A stretch of DNA of 5,350 nt from the NCBI GenBank assembly GCA_964469055.1, contig CAYXXN010000150.1, positions 1 to 5,350 of the forward strand, read 5' to 3'. This stretch comes from CAYXXN01 sp964469055. Its GTDB lineage: Bacteria > Acidobacteriota > Thermoanaerobaculia > Multivoradales > JAHEKO01. A program made the position numbers and the translations under genes. How positions within the stretch are numbered: the stretch's first letter is position 1; every line of letters starts with the position of its first letter. The notes under the pieces are model-generated. The model did no database searches and had not been told where the DNA came from. It saw only the letters and a program-made list of their open reading frames with translations. Positions 1-5,350 of the stretch are shown piece after piece.

Positions 1-1549
1 CATCCCCCTCGAGGTCGAAGGCCACGGTCGAGCGCGTGCCGAGCGTGCCCATCACGGTGAACTTCCCCTGCCGGCCGGCGCAGCGGGGGTGCGCGGCGTC
101 GGCGCCGTCGCAGTCGAGGTCGAACCAGGGAACGTGCGTGCGGCCGTCGCGCCGGGGCTCGACGCCGAGCACGAACTCGCTGTGGACGAAGCGGTTGCCT
201 TGGTCGTTCAGGAGCACGGAGTTGACGCCGTAGTGGAAGGGGAAGCTCATGCTAGCGGCGATGAACAGGTCCTCCCAGCCGTCGGCATTGAGGTCAGCGG
301 CGGTCACCCCCCACGGCCAATACTGCTCGATCCCGAGCGGGTCCGAGACCTCCCGGAAGCGCCCATCGCCCAGGTTCTGCCAGAAGGCGTTGCCGAAGAT
401 GTTGTTGCTGCCGCCCTGGAGAAAGGCGTCGTCCCATTCGAGCAGCGACTTCAACCGCTCCTCGGCCGGCGGGACCTCGTGGCTCATGTCGCTGTGCATG
501 TCGGTCAGGACGAGGTCGAGATCGGCGTCGTTGTCGAAATCGAAGAACTTGATCCCCATCGTCCCCCACGGCGTGCGCGGGAAGAGCACGGCCGTGCGCT
601 CGACGAAGCGCCGGCCGCCGTCGGGGGCGGGCTGGTTCTCCCAGTAGTGGTCGTCGCCCTGCATGTTCAGCACGTAGAGGTCTGGGTAGCGATCGCCGTT
701 GAGATCGGCGAAGGCCGCGTCGCCGCTCCAGCCGTTGTCGACGAGGCCCGTGGCCTGCGACACGTCTTGGAACCGCAGGCCGCCCAGGTTGCGGTAGAGG
801 ATGCTGGGTTCGGTGCGCTCGGGATGGAGATGGCCGCCGAAGGCGTCGGTGGTGCCCTCGAAGTAGCCGCCGCCGGGCCCTTCGTGGTCCTGGGTGTAGA
901 CCCCGACGTTGGCGAGAAACAGATCGAGCCGGCCGTCGTTGTCGTAGTCGAAGAAGACGGCGCCCGAGGAGTGCCCGACGTAGCCCAGGCCGGCCTCGGC
1001 GGTGACGTCCCGGAAGCGCCCTTGGCCGTCGCTGGCGAAGAGCACATTGCCATGGCGAACCGTGGTGACGAAGAGGTCGGCGTCGCCGTCGTTGTCGGCG
1101 TCGGCGAAAGACGCCGTCACCTTGACCCGTCCGGGCAGCGCGACGCCTGCCGCGGCGGTGATGTTCTCGAAGGTGCCGTCGCCGCGGTTGCGCCAAAGCT
1201 CGCAATCGCCCATCTGGTCGACGAAGTAGACGTCGAGCCGCCGATCCCCGTCGACGTCGGCCACCGCCAGGCCCGTCCCGTGGTCGTAGTGGATCGCCTT
1301 GAGAGCCTTGGCGCTGTCCGGCGTGACCTCCTGGCGGAAGGTGATGCCGCTCTCGGGCAGGCGATCGGTGAAGGCGAAGTCGTGGACGACGCGGAGGCTG
1401 CGGGCGGCGTCGAGCTGCGCCTGTCGACGCCCGGCGAGGGCCTCGATCCCGACGTCGGGCGACGGCACGAAGAGGGGCTCGCGCGGCTGGCCGGCGGCGG
1501 CGGCGGCGGCAAGGGACGCAACGATCATCACGCGCTGGAAGGAGTTCAT
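1..1549 (-). CDS. CRTAC1-family FG-GAP/VCBS repeat protein, exported, C-terminus cut off by window edge
   Basis: Reading from ATG at 1549, the frame stays open to base 1, giving 516 residues with no stop; the C-terminus lies outside the window. Residues 1-20 form a signal peptide (MNSFQRVMIV, then an Ala-rich core), so the protein is exported. The body is a chain of FG-GAP/VCBS units with calcium-loop motifs: DVDGDRRLDV (98-107), DADNDGDADLF (150-160), DYDNDGRLDLF (201-211), DLNGDRYPDLY (282-292), DFDNDADLDLV (337-347) and DLNADGWEDLF (419-429). A degenerate one lies at 477-482, and the beginning of another (DLEGD) is at the edge. Phrases such as LYRNLGG, FQDVSQATGL and FWQNLGDGRFREVS are typical of bacterial CRTAC1 proteins, which usually end in an ASPIC/UnbV domain; that part is not visible. 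The fold is expected to be a calcium-stabilised beta-propeller for binding or adhesion; the ligand is unknown. A GGAGGT six bases upstream supports this start over Met8. It lies 59 bp after the sulfatase-like gene with no terminator between, so it is probably the third gene of the operon. Confidence 0.93.
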   Translation of the reverse strand, partial: MNSFQRVMIVASLAAAAAAGQPREPLFVPSPDVGIEALAGRRQAQLDAARSLRVVHDFAFTDRLPESGITFRQEVTPDSAKALKAIHYDHGTGLAVADVDGDRRLDVYFVDQMGDCELWRNRGDGTFENITAAAGVALPGRVKVTASFADADNDGDADLFVTTVRHGNVLFASDGQGRFRDVTAEAGLGYVGHSSGAVFFDYDNDGRLDLFLANVGVYTQDHEGPGGGYFEGTTDAFGGHLHPERTEPSILYRNLGGLRFQDVSQATGLVDNGWSGDAAFADLNGDRYPDLYVLNMQGDDHYWENQPAPDGGRRFVERTAVLFPRTPWGTMGIKFFDFDNDADLDLVLTDMHSDMSHEVPPAEERLKSLLEWDDAFLQGGSNNIFGNAFWQNLGDGRFREVSDPLGIEQYWPWGVTAADLNADGWEDLFIAASMSFPFHYGVNSVLLNDQGNRFVHSEFVLGVEPRRDGRTHVPWFDLDCDGADAAHPRCAGRQGKFTVMGTLGTRSTVAFDLEGD

Positions 1550-1555
1550 GACCCG

Positions 1556-1561
1556 ACCTCC
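1556..1561 (-). promoter_or_regulatory. Shine-Dalgarno site of the CRTAC1-family gene
   Basis: On the minus strand GGAGGT sits six bases before the ATG at 1549. This is a near-ideal ribosome-binding site. It fixes the start at Met1 rather than the in-frame Met8 and keeps the signal peptide intact. Confidence 0.75.
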
Positions 1562-1608
1562 AGGGGCCGCGACAGGCAGCCGGAGAGCGCGCAGTCTATA
1601 CGGAGGAG

Positions 1609-3780
1609 CTACCCGGAGAGCTCGGCGAGCTCGGCAGCGTCGGGCCACCGCCGGCGGGCATCGCGCAGCACGGCGGCGGCCGAGCGCGCGTCGTTCATCC
1701 CGCGCAGCGTCTTGACGGCGGCAGCGTAGCCCTTGGGGTTGGGGTTCGCCTCGACCAGGCGGCGCAGCGTGGCCCCGGCGGTGCGGGAATCGCCGAGCGC
1801 GGCGTGCAGGTAGGCGAGGTGCGTATAGGCGGCGGTGTAGGAAGGCGTGTTGGCGATCTCGCGCTCGAAGGCTGCGAGGGCCTCCTGCGGCCGGCCGCTC
1901 TCGGCGAGCGCCTTGCCGCGCACGAAGTGGAGGCCACGGATCAGCTCGACGTCGCGGGGGCCGGCGGTCCACTCCTTCTCGGCCTGCTCGGTGAGCTCCA
2001 AAACCTCCGGCAGCCGGTGCTGCTCGAGCCTCAGGTCGGCCAGGGTGATGAGGGGACCCACGCGGGTGCCGCGGCGGGCGACGGCCTCGGCGGTCCACTT
2101 CTCGGCCGCGGCGTAGTCGTCCTCGCGGAGCGCGATCCGCGCCAGCAGATCCGGCGCGACGTCGTGGGTGGCGACGGCGATCTGGGCATGCTGCTTGGCC
2201 TCCTCGAGGAGATTGGCGTCGGCATAGGCCTCGGCCAATGCAAGGGAGACGTAGGGCGCGCCGCCCGAGAGCTCGAGGGCGCGGCGAAAGGCCTCGATGG
2301 CCTCCCTCGAGCGGTCGAGCTTGCGCAGCGCGTGGCCCATGTACTCCCAGGCGTCCACGAGCTGGGGCTCGGCGGCGAGGAGGCGCCGGTAGACCTCGAG
2401 GGCGCCCGCGTCGTCACCTTGCTGGCCGAGCTGGCGCGCTCGCGAGAGCTGCTCGACCACCGCCAGCTTCGTCTTCGGATCGGCGCGCGGTCCCTCCCCG
2501 GCCGCGGCGAAGCTCGCCACGTAGCCGAGCGCCTCGAGCTGGGCGCGGGTCTCGGGGTCCTCTGCGGCCGGCGGCTGCAACTCGAGGTCGACGGCGTCCA
2601 GGGCGCGCCGCAGGGCGTGCGCGGTCGCCGCTTCGTCGCGCACCAGGTTCTCTCGCTCCCCGGGGTCGGCGACGAGATCGTAGAGCTCGGGGTCAGGGCC
2701 GTGAATGAGGTGGTAGCGCCCCTGGATCACGGAGGCGAGCTCGCTCCAGCCGAAATGCAGCCGGCTGTAGACGTTCTCCGAGAGGATCGGCCGCTCCGCC
2801 GGGTCGCTGCCGACCAGCGCCCGCCCGGCCAGCCCCTCCGGCGTCTCGAGGCCGAGCAGGGCGGTGATCGTCGGCAGGACGTCGCTCAACTGGGCCGGGG
2901 TCGCCACCCGGGTGTTGCCGCGCTCGCCGCGCGGCAGCTTGAGGAGCAGCGGCACCTGCAAGGCCTCCCGGTAGAGCAGGAACTCGTGCTCCTGCTCGCC
3001 GTGGTCGCCCAGCCCCTCGCCGTGATCGGACAACAGCACGATCAGACTGCGGTCGTAGAGCTCCCATTCGTCGAGTCGCCCCAGGAGGCGGCCCACGATG
3101 GCGTCGGCCGCGGCGACCTCCCCGTCGTAGGGCGAGGCGGCGTAGCGTGAGGCCCAGGGCTCGGGCGGGCGGTAGGGGCTGTGGGGCTCGTAGAGGTGGA
3201 GGAAGAGGAAGTGGGGCCGCTCGCGCACCGCGGCGAGCCATTCGAGCGCGGCGTCGAGCGTCTCCGTCCCGGGACGTTGCAGGCCGCCCAGCGACTCGCC
3301 CGGCACGACCGCGATGCGGTCGTCGAAGACGTCGAAGTCAGTCGCCAGGCCAGTCGAGCCGCGCAGCACGAACGCCGAGACGAAGGCGCCGGTCGTGTAG
3401 CCGGCCTGGCGCAGCAGGCGCGGCAGGTACGGCAGGTCCTCGGTCGCCAGGCGGTAGCCCAGGTTGTCGCGCACTCCCGCCTGGGCCGGTAGCAGCCCTG
3501 TCAACAACGTCGAGTGCGACGGGACCGTGAGGCTGATGTGAGCGTAGGCGCGCTCGAACAACATGGCGTCGCCCGCCAGCCGGTCGATCGCCGGCGTGGC
3601 GACGCCGGCGTAGCCGTAGGCCGGCAGGTGGTCCGAGCGCAGGGTGTCGATCGACACCACGACCACGGGCGTGCCGCCGGGCAACGACGGCGTCCGCTCC
3701 GCCTGCGGAGCGGCGCAGGCGGCGGCGATCGGCAGGAGCGCCGCCGCCCAGACGCGACCCCGGCCGCCGGCCGACCTCAC
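1609..3780 (-). CDS. Sulfatase-superfamily hydrolase/transferase with C-terminal TPR domain, Thr in place of the formylglycine Cys
   Basis: A 723-residue protein starting at GTG 3780 and ending with TAG at 1609-1611. N-terminus: Arg-rich residues 2-9, hydrophobic 10-21 and Cys22 in IAAAC, so it is an exported protein and possibly a lipoprotein, although the lipobox (AAAC) is weak. Residues 38-400 are an alkaline-phosphatase/sulfatase core: VVVVSIDTLRSDHLPAYGY (39-57, with Asp45 a likely metal ligand), TVPSHSTLLTG (85-95), HLYEPHSPY (195-203), SDHGEGLGDHGEQEHE (251-266, Asp252/His253 likely metal ligands) and the family's late motif PELYDLVADPGERENL (364-379). The sulfatase motif C/S-x-P-S-R reads T-V-P-S-H here, so formylglycine cannot form; Thr85 is the probable nucleophile. 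ETRAQLEALGYVAS (410-423) leads into about eight TPR units over 440-716, probably a protein-binding tail. The same two-part architecture is common in Acidobacteriota-like genomes. The start overlaps the previous stop (GTGA), implying coupled translation. An in-frame start at 4833 would add 351 meaningless residues. The substrate is unknown. Confidence 0.93.
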   Translation of the reverse strand: MRSAGGRGRVWAAALLPIAAACAAPQAERTPSLPGGTPVVVVSIDTLRSDHLPAYGYAGVATPAIDRLAGDAMLFERAYAHISLTVPSHSTLLTGLLPAQAGVRDNLGYRLATEDLPYLPRLLRQAGYTTGAFVSAFVLRGSTGLATDFDVFDDRIAVVPGESLGGLQRPGTETLDAALEWLAAVRERPHFLFLHLYEPHSPYRPPEPWASRYAASPYDGEVAAADAIVGRLLGRLDEWELYDRSLIVLLSDHGEGLGDHGEQEHEFLLYREALQVPLLLKLPRGERGNTRVATPAQLSDVLPTITALLGLETPEGLAGRALVGSDPAERPILSENVYSRLHFGWSELASVIQGRYHLIHGPDPELYDLVADPGERENLVRDEAATAHALRRALDAVDLELQPPAAEDPETRAQLEALGYVASFAAAGEGPRADPKTKLAVVEQLSRARQLGQQGDDAGALEVYRRLLAAEPQLVDAWEYMGHALRKLDRSREAIEAFRRALELSGGAPYVSLALAEAYADANLLEEAKQHAQIAVATHDVAPDLLARIALREDDYAAAEKWTAEAVARRGTRVGPLITLADLRLEQHRLPEVLELTEQAEKEWTAGPRDVELIRGLHFVRGKALAESGRPQEALAAFEREIANTPSYTAAYTHLAYLHAALGDSRTAGATLRRLVEANPNPKGYAAAVKTLRGMNDARSAAAVLRDARRRWPDAAELAELSG
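3777..3780 (-). other. GTGA stop/start overlap coupling the two TPR genes
   Basis: On the minus strand the bases GTGA hold both the GTG start of the sulfatase-like gene (3780-3778) and the TGA stop of the upstream TPR gene (3779-3777). No strong Shine-Dalgarno sequence precedes the GTG. Translation by re-initiation from the upstream gene is therefore likely, and a fixed ratio of the two proteins is plausible. The next in-frame GTG codons fall in the VVVVS strand (residues 39-43) and would remove the export signal. Confidence 0.8.
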
Positions 3781-4904
3781 TGCTCGCTGTCGAGGTAGCT
3801 CAGGAAGTCGCGCGCCTCGGCGGCGTGCGCGTTGTCGGGATCCATCTCGAGCAGGCGCTCGAGGTCGGCGCGGGCCTCGGCGTTGCGCTGCAGGCCGAGA
3901 TAGACGAGGCCGCGGTAGTAGTAGGCGTCCGCGACACCGGCGTCCTGCTGCACGACCCGGTCGAAATGCTGCAGGGCCGTCTCCATGTCCCCCTCGTTGT
4001 AGTGCCGGATGCCCGCGTTGAGCAGCATGTCGGGCGGCAGATCGGCGTCCGCCGGGATGCGGGCCAGGTAGGCCTCTGCCTCGTCGTCGCGCCCCTCGCG
4101 GGAGAGCAGGTCGGCGATGAGCTGCAGCAGGGTGGGGTGGTCCGGTGCGATCGTCAGGGCGCGCTCGAGAGTCGCGATGGCGCCGGCGCGGTTCTCCTCC
4201 GCGTCGTAGTTGCGGGCGACTTGCTGCAGGATCCGGACCTGATCGTCCGGCGGCAGCAAGGGGACGACCTGCTCGTAGGCGGCGCGGGCGGCGCTCCAGT
4301 TCTGCTCCTGCTGGTGGGAGTTGGCGATCTGGAGCAGGATGTGCGCCTTGCCCTCCGGCCCGATGTCCGCCAGCGCTAGCTCGTACTCGGCGCGGGCCGC
4401 CGCGCGGTTGCCCTCCGCCAGGTAGCTGTCGCCGATCCTGGAGCGCAGGGCGGCGGCGCGGTCCGCCGTCATGTCCGGCAGCGCCTTCTCGTACTCGGCG
4501 CGCGCTGCGGCGTAGTTGCCCTCGGCGAAAAGCGTCTCGCCCACGTCGATGGCGGCGCCGGGGTCGGGGGTGAGCCGGACCTCGAAAGATTGCGCGGCGC
4601 CGAACTCGGTGACGTGAACGGGCCCCTGGGCCCCGAGGTAGCCTTGCTTCTCGATCAGCGCGGTCCAGTCGCCACCCGCCAGCCCGCCCGCCGCCCAGCG
4701 GCCCTTGTCGTTGGTGGCCACGGCCTCCGGGCCGTCGGGCAGGTCGCCCATCCGGAGGGTGACGCTGACTCCCTCGATCGGGTTGCCCTCCTCGTCCTTG
4801 ACCACCCCCTGGGCGCGGCCCCGCCCGGCCCACTCCTGGGCGAGGACGGGCAGGCAGAGGGCGGCCGCCAGGGCCAGGTGAATCGCGGTCGTGCGGCGAA
4901 GCAT
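3777..4904 (-). CDS. Exported protein with carboxypeptidase-regulatory-like domain and TPR array
   Basis: A 375-residue protein from ATG 4904 to TGA 3777-3779. Residues 1-22 are a clear signal peptide (MLRR, hydrophobic core, LPVLA-Q), so it acts in the periplasm or at the outer membrane. Residues about 29-112 form a carboxypeptidase-regulatory-like beta-sandwich: GRAQGVVKDEEGNPIEGVSV, then NDKGRWAAGGLAGGDWTALI and a closing FEVRLTP strand. This module type also occurs at the N-terminus of Oar-like TonB receptors. Residues 119-370 are TPR helices. The first four units repeat at exactly 36 residues (Asn130, 166, 202, 238) and later ones at 34 (272, 306, 340). There is no catalytic motif, so it is probably a scaffold or substrate-binding partner; the ligand is unknown. 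It is the first gene of the probable operon: its stop overlaps the start of the sulfatase-like gene, while a terminator and a 147-bp gap separate it from the receptor gene upstream. GAGGAG six bases before the ATG supports the start. Confidence 0.92.
   Translation of the reverse strand: MLRRTTAIHLALAAALCLPVLAQEWAGRGRAQGVVKDEEGNPIEGVSVTLRMGDLPDGPEAVATNDKGRWAAGGLAGGDWTALIEKQGYLGAQGPVHVTEFGAAQSFEVRLTPDPGAAIDVGETLFAEGNYAAARAEYEKALPDMTADRAAALRSRIGDSYLAEGNRAAARAEYELALADIGPEGKAHILLQIANSHQQEQNWSAARAAYEQVVPLLPPDDQVRILQQVARNYDAEENRAGAIATLERALTIAPDHPTLLQLIADLLSREGRDDEAEAYLARIPADADLPPDMLLNAGIRHYNEGDMETALQHFDRVVQQDAGVADAYYYRGLVYLGLQRNAEARADLERLLEMDPDNAHAAEARDFLSYLDSEQ
4131..4550 (-). repeat. Tandem TPR-coding repeats, 108-bp period
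   Basis: Within the TPR gene, related stretches encode AAARAEYEKAL, AAARAEYELAL, SAARAAYEQVV and AGAIATLERAL at 36-residue spacing. At DNA level the plus-strand word ctcgtactcggcgcg begins at 4488 and again at 4380, and the related ctcgtaggcggcgcg begins at 4272, giving exact 108-bp steps. This points to duplication of a repeat unit inside the gene followed by divergence. Confidence 0.75.
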
Positions 4905-4910
4905 GGGGCT

Positions 4911-4916
4911 CTCCTC
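4911..4916 (-). promoter_or_regulatory. Shine-Dalgarno site of the TPR/carboxypeptidase-regulatory-like gene
   Basis: GAGGAG on the minus strand lies six bases before the ATG at 4904. It fixes the start directly in front of a good signal peptide. No other plausible start lies between this site and the mature protein. Confidence 0.75.
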
Positions 4917-4934
4917 GGGGGTTGGGGGGAGGGC

Positions 4935-4940
4935 ATTCTA
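4935..4940 (-). promoter_or_regulatory. Possible -10 element for the TPR-sulfatase-CRTAC1 operon
   Basis: TAGAAT on the minus strand matches the sigma-70 -10 consensus at five of six positions. It is the only AT-rich hexamer between the receptor terminator and the TPR gene, about 30 bases before the ATG. No convincing -35 box lies 16-18 bases upstream, where the sequence is almost pure G+C. An activator-dependent or alternative promoter is possible, and the match could also be chance. Confidence 0.3.
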
Positions 4941-4992
4941 GCTCGCTTTGGCGGGCGCGCCGCGGCGCGGGCGAGCGGCAGGCGAGCGCCAG

Positions 4993-5027
4993 AAAAACAA
5001 AAGGGCCGGGGGTTGTCCCCCGGCCCT
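4993..5027 (-). terminator. Intrinsic terminator after the TonB-dependent receptor gene
   Basis: Read on the minus strand, an 11-bp perfect stem (AGGGCCGGGGG / CCCCCGGCCCT) closes an ACAA loop and is followed at once by a T-rich run, TTTGTTTTT. It begins about 24 bases after the receptor's TAA stop. The stem is nearly all G-C, so the terminator should be strong. It separates the receptor transcript from the downstream three-gene operon. On the plus strand no T-run follows the stem, so the terminator works in the minus direction only. Confidence 0.9.
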
Positions 5028-5031
5028 CGAA

Positions 5032-5043
5032 CCCCTTGCGGGG
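5032..5043 (-). other. Small GNRA-loop hairpin between stop codon and terminator
   Basis: The minus strand reads CCCC-GCAA-GGGG, a four-base-pair stem closed by a GCAA (GNRA-type) tetraloop. It lies a few bases after the receptor stop and just ahead of the main terminator stem. It could protect the 3' end or assist pausing, but it is short and may be incidental. Confidence 0.4.
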
Positions 5044-5050
5044 AGATCTC

Positions 5051-5350
5051 TTAACGCCAGTTCAGGCGGACACCGAAGCGGTAGATCCGCGGCGAGAGGG
5101 TCTCGTCGAGGAAGTCGTACCGCGCGGTGTTCGTCCGGCGCTCGCGCTGCAAGACGAAGGTCTCGTCGAGCAGGTTGAACGCGTCCAGCGAGAAGGTCAT
5201 GCCAACGTTGCCGCTCGCCGCGAACTCCTTCTCGAGACGGAAGTCGACCGTCATGACGTCGTCCGTCCGGAAGGCGTCGAGCTCCGTGAGCTGGAGCGTG
5301 CGGGGAACGCCGTCGGCGGCGGCGCTGCCGCCCACCGTGTAGTAGTACGG
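5051..5350 (-). CDS. TonB-dependent receptor (Oar-like), C-terminal 99 residues only
   Basis: The frame is open from the window edge (first codons PYYYTVGG) to the TAA at 5051-5053, so this is the 3' end of a longer gene. Visible features are the last beta-strands of an outer-membrane barrel: DDVMTVDFRLEKEF, then GMTFSLDAFNLLDETFVLQR, then LSPRIYRFGVRLNWR at the C-terminus. The 'D-x-FNLL' phrase and the 'SPR-x-x-R-x-GVR' ending are typical of Oar-like/carboxypeptidase-regulatory-like TonB receptors, which take up large substrates through the outer membrane using TonB energy. The last residue is Arg, with Trp next to last, rather than the usual terminal aromatic of the barrel-assembly signal. 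The plug and most of the barrel lie outside the window, so the substrate cannot be judged. A GTG at 5335 is internal, not a start. The gene ends in a strong terminator, so it is probably transcribed apart from the downstream operon. Confidence 0.88.
   Translation of the reverse strand, partial: PYYYTVGGSAAADGVPRTLQLTELDAFRTDDVMTVDFRLEKEFAASGNVGMTFSLDAFNLLDETFVLQRERRTNTARYDFLDETLSPRIYRFGVRLNWR

Noticed and set aside
294..1205. 303-codon minus-strand frame in the FG-GAP region
   Set aside because: It is extremely Arg-rich (runs of RRRRRR) and is a shifted frame of the CRTAC1 gene, whose correct frame shows repeated D-x-D-x-D-G motifs and a signal peptide.
1587..1600. Possible promoter (TATAGA on the minus strand) before the CRTAC1 gene
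   Set aside because: There is no -35 match at 16-18 bases upstream, where the sequence is the end of the sulfatase-like gene. Read-through from the operon is the simpler explanation.
89..1729. 546-codon plus-strand open frame
   Set aside because: It is antisense to the FG-GAP gene. It reads as repetitive Val/Glu/Ala/Gly with no domain, and it runs through the intergenic gap into the next gene. High GC removes stop codons from this antisense frame.
1804..3150. 448-codon plus-strand open frame
   Set aside because: It is antisense to the TPR and sulfatase-like domains, with low-complexity Leu/Gly/Arg/Val composition and no recognisable motif. The minus-strand frame contains clear superfamily motifs.
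3825..4379. 184-codon plus-strand open frame
   Set aside because: It is antisense to the TPR array. Its apparent repetitiveness mirrors the TPR repeats, and there is no ribosome-binding site or known domain.
4945..4980. GC-only inverted sequence (gcgcgccgcggcgcg region) as an operator
   Set aside because: Self-complementary words are expected by chance in a stretch that is almost entirely G and C. There is no clear symmetric pair of half-sites.
4590..5054. 154-codon plus-strand open frame crossing the intergenic gap
   Set aside because: It runs antisense through the signal peptide of the TPR gene and straight through the terminator hairpin into the end of the receptor gene, which a real gene would not be expected to do.

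Overview
The window comes from a very GC-rich bacterial chromosome. All the genes I can support lie on the minus strand, so transcription runs from high to low coordinates. The gene types (an Oar-like TonB-dependent receptor, a carboxypeptidase-regulatory-like/TPR protein, a TPR-tailed sulfatase-superfamily protein and a CRTAC1-type FG-GAP protein) are a combination often seen in Acidobacteriota, for example Thermoanaerobaculia-like lineages, and in related Gram-negative soil, marine and metagenomic bacteria. That taxonomic guess is inference from protein style only. The outer-membrane receptor does show that the organism is diderm.

Layout, in order of transcription. (1) 5350-5051: the last 99 residues of a TonB-dependent receptor, entering from beyond the window. 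It is followed by a strong intrinsic terminator (about 4993-5027). (2) 4904-3777: an exported 375-residue protein with an N-terminal carboxypeptidase-regulatory-like beta domain and a TPR array. It has its own Shine-Dalgarno sequence and a possible promoter in the 147-bp gap. (3) 3780-1609: a 723-residue alkaline-phosphatase/sulfatase-superfamily protein with a TPR tail. Its GTG start overlaps the stop of gene 2 (GTGA). (4) 1549-1: an exported FG-GAP/VCBS beta-propeller protein of the CRTAC1 family, 59 bp downstream of gene 3 with a good Shine-Dalgarno sequence. It is open at the window edge, with 516 residues visible.

Genes 2-4 look like one operon of exported proteins. Two carry TPR scaffolds, one carries a metal-dependent hydrolase/transferase domain, and one is a calcium-loop propeller. 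A joint role at the cell envelope is plausible but is inference. The most notable molecular point is that the 'sulfatase' has Thr (residue 85) where true sulfatases have the Cys/Ser that becomes formylglycine. Its chemistry is therefore more likely phosphatase/phosphotransferase-like, or unknown, than sulfate-ester hydrolysis. I see no mobile element, CRISPR array, tRNA or rRNA. The many long plus-strand open frames are antisense shadows caused by high GC.
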